Assembly: GCA_032358255.1 (NCBI GenBank)
Contig: JAULBX010006775.1
Location: 58,806 to 122,805, forward strand
Direction: 5' to 3'
Source: Heterotrichella gracilis
Lineage: Eukaryota > Sar > Xanthophyceae > Tribonematales > Xanthonemataceae
Length of the DNA stretch: 64,000 nt
This document shows positions 35,401-47,247 of this stretch, piece by piece. Within the stretch, counting starts at the first letter, position 1. Each line of letters opens with the position of its first letter. The notes under the pieces were generated by a model. That model worked only from the letters and a program-made list of their open reading frames with translations, was not told the origin of the DNA and did not search any database. A program made the translations under genes and the position numbers.

Positions 35401-38232
35401 CCTGTTTGCAGGGGTAGGAGTAGGGATCATGGTGAGAGGAGGGGAATCAGCAGAGCGCAGAGGACAGGGCGGGCAGCGGGGAGGTCCAGGGAGTGGAGTC
35501 CGGGTGGTGACAGCTCGCCCAGGGGGATGAGCAGAAAGGCGAAGCAGGAGGGGAGGAAAGCAAATAGGAAGAGTGACAGGTGTGCGCGCAGGGTGAGTGG
35601 AATAGTGAGCACCAGGGACACCCGCGGCAGCAATCACAGCAGGGGTGGAACCGAAAATGGCGGGGCACCTGTTGCAGACACTGTAGCCACTGTCGCGGCC
35701 CCTGCAAGTGGACATGCCATCCCGGGCTTGTCAGCCATGGTAAGGGAGATGGCCGCGTCATGCGCCAGGGTCAGCTTGCAGAACCCGCACGCCAAGGTGA
35801 GCAGGTGTGGGGGCGCAGGCACAGGCGGTGGGGGGGGCGCGCAAGCGGGGGGGGGCACAGGCAGTTGAGGGGGCAGTGGTTGCGCACAGGCAGGTGTGGG
35901 GGTAGGCGCCACCCTTGTAAGGGAGGGGTCCCAGGCAGCCAATCACAGGAAGGAGCACAGTGCCTGTACCGGTGCTGCAGCGCAGTTTCTCGCACTAGTA
36001 CCGTCTCCAAGCGACCTTGCCTCCCAATTCCTTGCTAGTCTCTTCGCCGAAGCAAACATGGGAGATGGTGGGGAAGATGTGGGTGTATCACCTCCACCCC
36101 CACGCATGTGTGGTTTCTTCTGCAGAAGGCACCGCAGTGCCAGCCCCCACACACCCCACGCACGTTTCCCCATCACCGCCTGCAATACCCACCAACGACA
36201 GTGCCATTCCAGGGGCTGTAAATGGCAATCCTATCCCCGCCAATGGCAATGCCAACCCTGCCGATGGCAATGCCATCCCTGCCAAAGGCAACGCCATTCC
36301 AGACCCTACATTAGGGCTTGCCACCTCAGACAGCTGTCTCTCCGCCCTGATGGCCACAGCACATAGGATACAGTGGCAGCTGCAGAAGGGAGCCACACAG
36401 GTCGAACGTGCGCGCCAGGGCATGGGCCAACCGCCGCTGCACATGCAGAGCGGGGCATCGCAGGTACAGCAGGCGTGCCAGGAGATGGACCAGCTGGTTG
36501 CTGGCCTGTGGGGTCAGTTGGAGGCGGCGCAGGGGGCGGAGCGTGCGGCAACAGCAAGGGAGACGGAGATGGACCAGTCGGTTGCAGGCCTGTGGGGCCA
36601 GCTGGAGGCGGCGCAGAGGGCGGTGCAGGCGGGGTTGGCAAGGGAAGCGAAGGCGGTGCAGAAGGCGGAGGGCGCTGCAAAGGTGCGGGGTGGTAGGCAG
36701 GCGCACTTGGTGACCTTTAGAAGAGACCGTACAGTATTTTCATGTTAGGACTAAACAGAATGAAATCTGCAACCCCCCGTGCCACTTCCGCAGAGGGTCC
36801 TAATGCTACTGCCATCCGCACCTCGCATAGCCCCGGGGGCCACATCAGAACCGCATGCCCTTTACCCCTTTTTGGAATGGTTGTAGCCTGCAATCGGATT
36901 GCAGCAATGCTGTGTTGTGATCTCTAATGCCCTCTTCCCCTCCCCAAAAAGGGAAAGTATATGCGCAATCTCCCACTGCAGGCCCTTGTTGCTTCCAATG
37001 CGCGTGTTGAGCAGCTGAAGGAGGACAAGAAGTTGCTCCAGGCGAAGGTGGGTTGACGTGTTGAGGTTAGGTGTTAGAGTATAGGTGGTCCAGGCACAGG
37101 TGGGCTGAAGCGCCGAAGGGAGGACTATTGCTATATATATAGGGCAATTTTTGCTGTTGTGTTGGTTGTGTTGGTGGTGGGCCACGGTGGTGATGGAGGC
37201 CGCGCATGCAGTGATTTGCTGCAGCCATGCTGATGCACATCGGCATCCATGCCAGTGTCCACAGCGCACTCTGTGTTGCACCCTCAATGGCCACAAAAGC
37301 ACCACAATGGGGTACATGTATGCGCACTCCATGCTGGCATGACTGGAATGATGATGCACCCCTGCGTCGCTGCCATGCACCCAGGTGACCCTCATGCCTC
37401 CCCTCGTTGGGGTGGTGGCTCCCTCACCTTCCTCCCCTTGCACAGGCTGCTTCCCAGCGTGTGACTGATGACCACAAGGTGCAGGTGCTGCAGCGCCAGC
37501 TGGAACAGCAGGCAGTCGAGAAAAATCGCCAGGCGTCGACGTCTGCAGCTGCTGCAGCGCGTGCCCGGTTGGAGCAGCGCAACCAGTGGCTGGAGGATAG
37601 GCTGAGGGAGCTGCGGGGAGACATGGGGGACATGAGGCAGCGGCTGGAGGGGCAGGCAGCTGAGCTATACAGGTGCCGCTCCAGGGTGTGCCAGCTGGAG
37701 TTGGAGGTGAGCGTATTTCTGGGGTTCCAGTACGGGGACATGTTTGCAATGATGGTGGTAGTATGAGATAGCATGGTGTATAAGAGTGGCATTTTGTGTG
37801 TCCATCCTGTGTGATACGCTGCATTCCCAGCCTGTGCGTGCCAGTGCACAGTGGTTGAGATAATTGAGATGTGCCACGCCAGGCAGTTACCAGTGGCTGA
37901 CAATGTGTGTTTTTGCAGTTGAGCAGACGCTGGAGATATTAGAGAGGATGGGCGTGGTGATGATGGTGGCGCAGCGGACGGGGGACGCACGTGCAGGGCT
38001 TTGGAGGGCGGGGGATTCAGCAGGAGGATTCAGTAGGAGTATTCGGGGTCAGGTAGTAGGGCTGGGCAATTCCATCATGATGGCCGCCACTACTGCACAT
38101 CCAGTGACCATCATGCTGGATCTGCTGCTGCAATTGTTGCGGCAGTTTTTGTATAGGCCATATAGGCGTTATTCTACAGCCGTAACACACATCAGAGACT
38201 CAGAGGGATTTGTTCCCCTTCAAACTTTGTAG
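32408..38232 (+). CDS. SR-rich protein with two RRM-like domains and C-terminal coiled coils
   Basis: Ten exons keep phase: 32408-32803, 33248-33332, 33773-33891, 34463-35073, 35412-35796, 35935-36067, 36126-36682, 36982-37047, 37446-37706 and 37927-38232 (TAG). They give about 972 residues. Exon 1 has an RRM-like fold (DAWVIVNPVHPMLTTDQLHA ... LPWALVRFRSWVHAESAIKD). Exons 2-3 encode a second (VPEDVTHNQLYKWFETCGYV, then VTYLTWKAFSKALN). Exon 4 is an arginine/serine domain, in frame by phase, with dozens of SR/RS dipeptides (SRSRSHSRYHSRSHSR). Exon 5 continues basic (RSREWSPGGDSSPRGMSR). Exon 7 has NGNAxP-type repeats and duplicated GLWGQLEAAQ coils, and exon 9 a heptad coil. The end is hydrophobic (IMLDLLLQLLRQFLYRPYRR). 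RRM plus SR domains suggest a nuclear pre-mRNA factor. The last acceptor is uncertain: an alternative 8 nt upstream gives a short LSRRWRY tail. Confidence 0.75.
34672..35070 (+). repeat. AGC/CGC-rich low-complexity tract coding the SR domain
   Basis: Interspersed agc-cgc and cagcag units read as Ser-Arg in the phase set by the upstream exons. The other plus frame reads poly-Ala/Pro, and the antisense is Ala- or Cys-rich. Only the SR frame is open from the acceptor at 34462. Confidence 0.8.
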
Positions 38233-38693
38233 AAAATAGCCAGGTTCATATTAAAAGTGATCAGGGGTTGCGTATGGATGCCAATGGATGAAGCAGCGAC
38301 TGTGTGTGGTACAGGTCTGATCATGATCATGGAACCTCCAAAAAACTTGGGCAGGGGGGGCCAAGTTAGCCCATTAGGGTTTTAGGGTTTATGGTCACAC
38401 AACCACACGGGGTTGCCACCTTGTAGCTTACTGCTGTAACGTGCGCAACTGATTGGGATGTGTTCCTTCAGTTGGCGTGGAGAGCTTCTTATATCTTCGT
38501 GCAGTGCCAACTGTTACCTGCTTACACACGGCACCCGGGCCCGTAGAAGTTTCCAAGCCAGCAGTGTCCTTGCATGTGAGCGAACACTGTGACAGCCACG
38601 TGCCCCCAGGGCTGTGTCACAGCAGGTTGTTTTGATGCGAAGCTAGAGAAAACCTGGTGCATCGATATTAAGACAGGTTGCACCCAGCTCGCT
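38233..38693. other. Short intergenic gap upstream of the hydroxyacyl-CoA dehydrogenase
   Basis: A telomere-like ttagggttttagggttt lies at about 38376-38392. A possible 5' exon after an acceptor near 38470 and an in-frame ATG at 38589 could extend the next protein, but neither extension is conserved. Confidence 0.4.
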
Positions 38694-41533
38694 ATGGCCA
38701 CCCTGTTGCCGAGGACCTTGGGGGTGGTGGGGGCGGGTCAGATGGGTTCAGGAATTGCACAAGTGGCAGCGTGTGCCGGCATGGACGTGATTCTGTGCGA
38801 CGTGCACTCAAAGGTCTTGGAAAAAGGCATGGCGCTCATTCACAAGCACCTGGACAAGCTGGTTTTCACGAACAAGATGCAGAGTAGTGATGCTGAGTCA
38901 GCCCTCTCACGAATACAAACGTCAGCATCGCTCAAGGTCGGTACCTGCATTGACACCTCTAAATATACGCGGCGCCAGTACGGTGATTGAAAGGGGACTT
39001 GCGCTTGCGAAGAACGGGATTGAACGGTGTTTGCACACGCATGCATACATAGTCGAGTGCCTGCACGTGTGTCGAATCTGGGCCATGCCGTGGCATGGCA
39101 GCCACCCGGCTGTGACCTTCGTCGTATGGGAGACACGAAGATTTGGGCAATTTCACTGGCGTGGACTCCTATCTTTACCGTACCATCCTTCACTTGGCTA
39201 TGCCATCCACCGGTTCAGATGTGCATGCAAAACCCTTGCCCAGGGTTCAGGAAACACACCTGTAGTACAGCCAGCCTGGTCATGGTTGTCCTGCCCTCCG
39301 CAGGGTCTCGACCAGGCAGATTTTGCAATCGAGGCAGTGAGTGAGAACGAGGAGCTAAAGAAGGATATCTTCCGGCAGCTTGACAAGGTGCGTTTCCCAC
39401 GCCGTGCAAGGGGCAGGTGGCCACCACTCACACTGCCCGCCCCCCAACCGTTGCCCAGTCAACCACTCCTTGCGCTGCGCAGATCACCGCCCCCCACGCC
39501 ATCCTTGCCTCCAACACCAGCTCCATATCCATCACCAGGCTGGCGGCGGCCACCCAGCGACCAGAGTGCGTGGTGCGTACGCTATGCCAGGGCCTGTGGG
39601 CGCATGCCTTGTGCGTGCGCCCGTGCTTGTTCACATTGCTCTGCCCATCATTGTGTGTGTGCCTGTGCCTATGCCTGTGGCTGGGACTGTGGTTTTGGTC
39701 AGGTACATTGCGATACAGTTTGTGAGTCAATGCCCATGGGCCTTGGCTTGAAGGGGGTAGGTTACCACTGCAGCAGCTGTTCATGGCAACATTAATTGTA
39801 GCCTCTTGTCATGCATGATAGAGTCATTGCAGGCCAACTGTCTACCACATTCCTACAGCACATGCAAGTGGAAGTCAGTGTGTTTGAATAGTCTGAATGT
39901 GTTTCTTTCATGTTCCACAGATTGGCATGCACTTCATGAACCCAGTCCCTGTGATGAGCCTGGTGGAAGTGATCAGGGGGATACAGACAAGCGACTGGGT
40001 AAGACGCAGGAAGCAGCAACTTCTGGCATTTGTCCTTCTTCCCTGCGCTGCAGTCAATGTTTCATCATCTGCAGCAATTCTGGTGGAGATCAGTTGCTGC
40101 CCTGTGGGACTTCAACCAAGGAAATTAGGGTCTTTGAACAAGTGCTACCAACGCTTATCGAGACTGAAGCTTGCTGTCATTTGCATGCACGCCATCTGAT
40201 AGTGGGTACAACTGCTAAGCTCCTCCCATCCCCCACCCACTCCCAACCCCCACGCAGACCCTCTCCGAGACCCGCCTGCTTGCCGTTCGCCTGGGCAAGG
40301 TTGTGGCGCAGGCAACAGACAGGCCCGGATTCATTGTGAACCGCCTTCTCATGCCAATGATCAACGAGGCATTCTACGCACTCATGGAGGTGGGTGAGGG
40401 GCGTAGGGACAGGATGGGATGGGATGGGATGGGATGGGATGGGATGGGATGCAGCACTGCTTTGGCTGCGATTATGGGTACACACAGTGCACAGTACAGG
40501 GCGTGTGACGCATGGAAAATTGCTTGAGGACATGGCCCTGAGTCATGCAATCATGGAGATTAATTGTTTGACAATAGTGGGTAGAGGATTGCATGGTAGA
40601 CTGTCCTTGCATGCAAGAACTGTCCTCACCAAGTATCCTAATATACGGCACAAAATGCAATAAGCAGGATGCTGTTGGTGCATTGGCAGCTCGGTTCAAA
40701 ATCCACCTGAACTGATACCTCAGGGCACACAGGCATATACTAGTGAGGTGCAGCCCCCCATCGGCTCCTGCATGTATGCATAGATGGGGCCCATCCGATA
40801 CCCATGTCAGCACCTGCTTCCCCTGTGCAGGGCGTGGGCAGCGCCGATGCCATTGACCTGGCCATGCGTCAGGGCACAAGCCAGAAGATGGGGCCACTCA
40901 CACTGGCGGACTTCATCGGTGCGGGGCAGGGACAGAAGCGGCATGTGGCATGCTGGTTCTGTGTAGGGGTGGGGGACCCTTGTAGCTGGGGCTTGGAGGG
41001 CCATGGCTGTGGCATGGTGCTTGAGGCGGGCAGTTGGTGTTTAGGTGGTGCAGGGCGGTGTACTGTGGGCTAGCTTTGGAGCCTGTGCTATTCAGTGGGT
41101 GGGCACTGTGGGGCGCGCTATAGCTATCTACAACATTGACGTTGCGTCTCCGTCAACATCTGCTTTATTGTGCATCTGTATGCCATCAAGTGGAAAAAGT
41201 TGTCTTGGATTAAGGGTTCCTGCACTTACTGCTCCTTTGGCTGCAGGGCTGGACACCTGCCTGTCCATCATGCAGGTGCTGCACAAGGGATTGGGGGAGG
41301 ACAAATACAGGCCCTGCCCCCTGCTGGTGCAGTATGTGGACGCAGGTGAGGCGCATGCGGCGCGTGTGTTGCTTGTTGGCAGGCTGTGGCCATCGGCACA
41401 CATGCATTCGTTGTAGATTTATCTGCTGCATTTGCAGCACAATGCTGTTGAAAAAATTGACGCCAACACTGTCCCTGCAGGCTGGTTTGGCAGGAAGAGC
41501 GGCAGGGGAGTGTATGCGTATGGCACTGTATGA
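38694..41533 (+). CDS. 3-hydroxybutyryl-CoA / 3-hydroxyacyl-CoA dehydrogenase
   Basis: Eight exons, all in phase: 38694-38936, 39304-39387, 39483-39572, 39921-39998, 40258-40389, 40831-40918, 41247-41345 and 41481-41533 (TGA). They give 288 residues, the length of the bacterial-type short enzyme (Hbd/PaaH). The NAD-binding loop is [16 protein letters not shown]. Further landmarks are [45 protein letters not shown] (with the catalytic His), [20 protein letters not shown], the C-terminal domain [20 protein letters not shown] and the end [14 protein letters not shown]. It oxidises L-3-hydroxyacyl-CoA (or 3-hydroxybutyryl-CoA) to the 3-keto form with NAD+. No clear PTS1 or transit peptide is seen at the chosen ATG. 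An upstream in-frame ATG (38589) would add 35 residues, so targeting is open. Confidence 0.94.
40412..40450. repeat. (GGATG)n microsatellite
   Basis: About eight copies of a pentanucleotide, ggatg, just downstream of the exon 5 donor of the hydroxyacyl-CoA dehydrogenase gene. Confidence 0.9.
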
Positions 41534-42650
41534 TGCACCCCTGGCTATGAATCAAACCAAACGCAGCAATAGTTGGTGGGTATATAAATGGATTAACAAA
41601 AGCAGTCACTGACAGCCCGGGTCAGCCATATGGTTTTCCTTCATATTTTGACAATGTTCACATGTATGCATATGCGCAACTTATTGTTGAAAAATACTTT
41701 ACCGCATGACTAGTGCTTTTTCTCTAAATAGACCAGGACATGGTTTCCAAGTAGTAGCATCACCCACGGCGTAGTGATGTCAGGCTTCTTTTTTATGGAG
41801 TGCATTTTTGGAGGAGTTCACATGCATATGCGCAACCACAGGCTGTTGATTGTTGAACAATGCTTTTTCCGCACAAGTAGTGCCTTTTCTATCAATAAAC
41901 CAGGACCTGGTGTCAAAGAACTTCCAGCTAGCATACTAATGTCAAGACGCAACTGCAATATGGCGACCACAGTTGGATTACATGTACAACGTTGCTTTAT
42001 CCCAGTATGCACTGTCTGAAAGTTTTGACAAAGTATGGCCAATTTTGTATGATAGCCTGACACAGTCTGCACAGGGTTTACAAGCTGCAATTAAGGCACT
42101 GCTTTGCACAACAGTCGAAAGAATTACTTTGCACCATTTTACTGGGTCTTGATGCAATCATTGGTTACCTCCGGGATAGAGTATTATATATATTCGTGGT
42201 GCAACAGCAGTTTGAGACATTGCGTACGCTGTATGCTGACAACGCACCATACCAAGTTGGTTGCCATGGGCACAGGTTGTGCAGTTGACCTTTGTGCGCG
42301 CATAGGCCCCTGCAGCAGGTCAGATGGTTCGCATCAAACTGTGCCACACATGTGTACATATTTACATGGCGTGTGGGGCCTGTGAAGTCCTCTAACCATT
42401 GTACTATGGTAAATATAGTACTATGCTGTGCCACAGACCTGCTGCAAGCTAAGGTGGGCTAGGGTTTCCCACAATACCCTTCAACCCTTAGTTAGGGTTC
42501 GCTGCAGGGCCACTTGGCTTGGCTGACTCAGGCCAGTCGGACTTGGCAACACCTGTGTTTGGGTCACCGTGCCAGTTACAACTTTCTCGCTCACATATGT
42601 AGCCTTTTGTTGCACAGTTGCCTTGTTGGGCACAACAGGAATGATGACCA
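41534..42650. other. Intergenic region, no gene seen
   Basis: Rather A/T-rich. It contains two similar stretches (about 41690-41730 and 41850-41905), both with a tgttgaa / ttttc / gcac...tagtgc...ttttct / aa(t)a..ccaggac order. This suggests an old local duplication of about 170 bp spacing. No coding content recognised. Confidence 0.4.
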
Positions 42651-45600
42651 ATGACTGCTGGGCCAGTCATTGGTCCCAGCCAGCCCACCCCTGGACCTGT
42701 ACTGCCGGGCCCTGGCGGCGATGTCAGGGCAGATTTCACCTCCGAAAATGTGGATGTGGCCCTCAAGATCGCCAGGCATTTGGCAGACGCCATAGCTGCA
42801 GGGGGCATCTCAGAGGGCGAGCGGGGTGCGGTGGCGGGGTTAACCCACGCTAGGGTTTTCCCATCGCACCACGGCGTGTGGTGTCTGCCTCAGGGGGGAT
42901 GGTGGTGGTGGACGACGAGGAGCTGGGGGGGAAATTTGAGGGGGATGAGCGGGTGCACTTCTTGCGGCGCCCACACGACGCTGAGCAGGGTTCAACTGCA
43001 AAGCCTGGCAGGTAGGTGGCACTGCACGGGCATTACTTTGTCGGGGAATACATATATAGACAGCGAATTATATGCAGTGGCGCCAATGCAAGCATCGTGC
43101 AGTAACTATGGCCTCCCCTTTAGGGAGCCATCCATGCACACGTCATGACCATGACTCGAGTGTCATGCCCCTTGGTCATCCCCTCCGCACTCGGCCCCAT
43201 CCCACCCCCCACCCGCAGGCGCACCGCCCCCTACCAGCACGACCCGCTGTGGCCCCTCCTTCACACCCTGGGTGTGCCCCTGCTGTCCCACGCAGTCACC
43301 AGCGAGGTCATCACCTACGGGTCATTCTTCCGCACCAAGCTGCACCAGATTGTGAGCAAGGCGGTGCCGCTGCTGCAGCGCTACCTGTACCACACCCTAG
43401 GCAAGGGTTACCCGGAGCTGCATGCGGCGGTGGAGCCCCTGCTGGCTGAGTTCCAGGTAGTGGGTGGGACGGGCGGGGAGTCTCGTGCTGTGCAGTCTGG
43501 CACTCAACAAACACGGAAGACTTCCCCAAATTAAGCGGAAAAGGACTCTGTATGTACCGTATTGGAAATAAATATTATTTTCCAAGAAAGGCTACCAACT
43601 CCACCCGCTGACTCCCATAACCCCCCCTTCCCAGGTGACCACAGTGGGCGAGCTGTATGTCATCCACACCCTGCGCCTGCCCGGCCAGGCAGTGGAGATG
43701 CCCCGCACTCCTGTGCCCGCCCTGCTGGACGGCCGCCAGCTGTACGTGCAGCACGAGCAGCTTGAGGACTATGACACCATCTTTTCTTTGGGGAGCTGTC
43801 GCGCCTGCTGTGGGAGGGCAGGCCTGACCCTGACACCGTGGAGTTTTTGTTCAAGGTCACGCTGTCAATGGTAGGGATGGAATGTGTGCCGCATTGTTGT
43901 GGGTACTGCGAAGGAACTGGGTGGCAGGATTAGGGTATGCACCCCCCAAGGGATCAGCTGGCTGCATGCGTGGCGCCTGATAACCGCGTGATAACGTGTG
44001 ATTGTGTTGTTGACTAAACCTGATCCTGGCAATTGCTGAGGATTACAGGGTTGAAGCATTCAACTTCAATGCCATCCTTGTTTGGTACTAGTGCCTAATC
44101 GCAAGGCGGCTGGTGGTCGATTCCCCGCACCAATTACTTAACCCAGCCCCCACCCCCTTGCAGGTATCAGGCCAGGACCTGGAGTCGTTCATGTGCAGGA
44201 TCGGCTACCCCCCTCTGCCAGGCACAGTCCAGCCCTGGGCCATACCCGGTGGGGACCTGCTGTGGAACATGGAGGGGGCGGAGCGGCTGGGGATGGCAGG
44301 GGAGGGTGATGGTGAGGGGGCCAAGCGTGCCAGTGGCGATGCCTTGCTGTCACCCAGGGAACCGGAGCAGGTCAAGCACAGGAAGGTGAGGGGTGGAGGG
44401 TGTAGGGTTTCTGCATGGTTGCAATCAACGCCATAAAACAAAGTTCCGCGGCGTGAGTACAGGTGTGGAAAATGGATATTTAGTTCAAACGCCGTGTATG
44501 CAATTATGACGCCATTGTATATCTTTATTGCATTTTGACATGCGCTGTGGCATGTGTCATCTTTATGACATGCCGCACAAAGCCGGGTCAGCATTTGGAA
44601 ACGATCCAACTTTGGCGGTGCAATGACGGCATGGGTGTCCACCCCGCCACCCATGCATACCACCAGGTGCCTGGAACTTATCTTTGCCTGATTTCACTCT
44701 CGTTGGCGCGACAAACCCCCTGCTCTCCAGGTTGCCACCGCAGTGTGGCCGCCACCCCGCCGCTCTGAAGCCACAGCGGAGCACTCTTGGGGTGCGGCAT
44801 TCCCCGGGCCACCAGCAGGGGGTGGGGCCACTGGCAGACAGGGGGAGGGGGAGGGGTCGGATGCAGGGGAGCGCGTCAGTGGGGAAGGAGGAATAGGCCC
44901 TGGCGCTGCCAATGGCAGGGGAGGGATTGACATCAACGATGGGGAGGAAATGGGCGACAGTGTGTGGCGTAACCAAGGTGGCCCCAGCAATCAGCACAGG
45001 AACGACAATGGTTCGGTGCCAGCACATGAGGGAGGACCTGGCATGCCTTCCACACACGGGGCACCCCATGACCACACAGCCCCATCTGATCACCCACGTG
45101 CGGATGGCTCCGAGGAAGTCCCCCCCAGAACCCACTCCATGTCAACCCGCAACCAGGCAGCCCCCAAGTCATCTCCCCAGCCAGCCTCAGACCCGGCCAC
45201 GCAGCTGCCAGATGAGATCCTGGGCAGCGCTGATGTGGCAGTGGCACCGCCAGCTGGCGCTCTGCCCTTGGCTGCTGCTGGACGCACCCCCCTTGTGCCT
45301 CGGTGGTTGTCGGGTGATGGCGGTGTGTTGGCATCAGGCCTCGAGGAGGTTGTGCTTGAGGAGGTGGAGCTGGAGGGCATGGGGCCGCCACCGGTGTACC
45401 AGGTAACGCCACATGGCACTGGGGTGTAGGGAGCATGTGGAGCCAGCGCCACTGCCGGCTGCATGCACTGTGAGGGTTGAACCCACGAGTTGTGCTTGCA
45501 TTGTTTTCAGGTGCAGCGTGCAATTTACTCTTCCTGGTGTACATGCCTCCCAATTTGCTTGCCTGTAACCATCGAGGCGCCTTGCATCACCCTGGCATCA

Positions 45601-46381
45601 CCCTGGCGTCATAGGGCTAGGTCATCAACCCCGGGTCATCATATCCAAGTCACCATCCCCGGGTCATCATCCCTGGGGCATCATCGCATTAGCAACATGT
45701 CATGATGCAATCATGCTAGCTCATGCACCTGGATCATCAAGCTGCACCAGCCCCCGACCCGTAGATGTCCCTTCCGCAGGTTCCCCCCTCCAGCACCGCC
45801 CCTGACGCATCCCACCTTGCCACTGGGCGGTGGGGTGAGGAGGTGGTGTAGCGCCACCTGGAGCGCAAGTGCAGGGGGAGCGAGTGGGGCGTGGAGTGGG
45901 TGAACCAGAAGGGCGAGACGGGGCTGCCCTATGACATACTGCTCAGGTGGGTGGGTGGTGAAGGGGGTGGGGTGGGTGCATGGGTGTGGGGACCAGGTGG
46001 AGAGGGTCCATTCTGATGTACAGGGTGACCCCTTAGGATTGACTCTTAAGGTGTACACACTATCAGGACGTTTCATGATGCATGTACCCCAACATGATGT
46101 ACAAAATTGAAAGTGAACACTGGCCATCCCCCACTCGGGGAGTCCCACCCCGCAGGCATGGCTCCGAGGAGTCAGACGATGCCACCATCGCTGTGGAGGT
46201 CAAGTCCACCACCTCCCCGCACCCCTCAGACCCCTTCGCCATCTCACACCCTGAGATGGAGCTGGCCACAACCCTGGGGGAGAGGTTCCATGTGTACCGG
46301 GTGGCGGGGGTGGGGGGCGCGCGCCCGGTGGTGGTGCGCCTGTGGCAGCACAAGAGGATCACGCTGCTGCTGGCGCAGTGA
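42651..46381 (+). pseudogene. C-terminal part of a NO VEIN-like (DUF3883) gene, with frameshift and in-frame stop
   Basis: Exon-like blocks are about 42651-42825, 42894-43011, 43219-43456, 43635-43870, 44164-44385, 44731-45402, 45780-45946 and 46156-46381. The segments LGVPLLSHAVTSEVITYG, LQRYLYHTLGKGYPELHAAV, VGELYVIHTLRL, ELSRLLWEGRPDPDTVEFLF and the DUF3883 domain (VEWVNQKGETGLPYDILL, ...AVEVKSTTS, then MELATTLGERFHVYRV) follow the order seen in plant NO VEIN proteins. Two lesions stand out. The block 43635-43870 joins phase-0 borders but is 236 nt long, and its frame shifts by two bases in a T-run at 43781-43790. In the DUF3883 start, GRWGEEVV is followed by TAG at 45849-45851 where the family has an aromatic or hydrophobic codon, then RHLERK. 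The N-terminal HATPase half of NO VEIN is absent. Either the locus is dead or the assembly has errors. Confidence 0.68.
45584..45690. repeat. Degenerate minisatellite in an intron
   Basis: Units such as catcaccctggc, ccccgggtcatcat and ccctggggcatcat repeat about seven times with variation. They lie between the 44731-45402 and 45780-45946 blocks of the NO VEIN-like locus. Confidence 0.6.
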
Positions 46382-47247
46382 GAGCGGGAACTCAGTGCAG
46401 TACAAGCATTTCACAGAGTTCGTCGCCAATTTGGAGCGTTTTCGGCTGTTTAGCAGTACCAGGTGGTCATCACCCTTGTTAATAAGGCACCACAATCATC
46501 AAGTTGATTCGCGCCATATTTTTTATACAATTACACGCAATGGCAGACTTTCAGAGCTCTTGTGCAACATTTCAGGAATTATTCTCGTAGTTTGGTGCAT
46601 GAACATGAGTTTTCTATAGGACAAAAGCAGCAGTAAACTGTATTCTCCAGGATATCACAATGTGAGACTGTCAGTGACAAGATAGCAGGCAAGTTAACAG
46701 TTCTTGCAAGTGAATCTACTGTAATACCCTAGCATGCATGTAGACATGCTATGCGCCACTGTAATCCACGCATGCATATATGTGAAGCAGTAACTGTTAT
46801 GGGCAAGAGAATTAACTATGATATCGTTCAACGAGGTGTACTTACTTCTTAAGAAACCCGCATATTTTGGACCCCCCATGTGGGATGTGTCAGACTCGCA
46901 AGTCCCGCTAATAAATGTTGTTAGCGCTGTGTTTGCGATGGTAATTTGTTGCCACCTGGTGCACTCAGTGTCGTGAAGTTCAACTAGCCATGCGGCCATC
47001 AGCCAACCACTTCAGGTCTACTACAGTCATCCACCACTCCCCATCGAGTCGTTTCCAGTGCAGCGCCGCATGAGACGCGATGTGGCACCATTGTGCTGAT
47101 TTCGCTGTAGCTGACAACGCGGGGCTGCGCCTTGGCAGATGAGCGTTGCTTCCCCCCCACGTCCCTGTCACCCCAGCCCCCCTCGCCTCCGCACCCGCCA
47201 TGGTACCATGCTATTTCAATCACACCCCTTGCTGCGGCCCTTCCCCC
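46382..47247. other. Convergent intergenic region
   Basis: Holds the 3' sides of the NO VEIN-like locus (+) and the penta-EF-hand gene (-). No further gene recognised. Confidence 0.45.

Noticed and set aside
35582-35634. Intron after KSDRCARR (gtgagt donor at about 35592)
   Set aside because: The frame runs open through it and continues as TRDTRGSNHSRGGTENGGAP with matching phase to the next real donor at 35797.
36750-36930. Possible extra exon after cttccgcag in the RRM-SR gene
   Set aside because: The frame that fits by phase meets a stop before any donor, and skipping it keeps phase.
38589-38693. N-terminal extension of the hydroxyacyl-CoA dehydrogenase from an upstream in-frame ATG
   Set aside because: Not conserved in the family and not clearly a transit peptide. 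Mentioned as an alternative start only.
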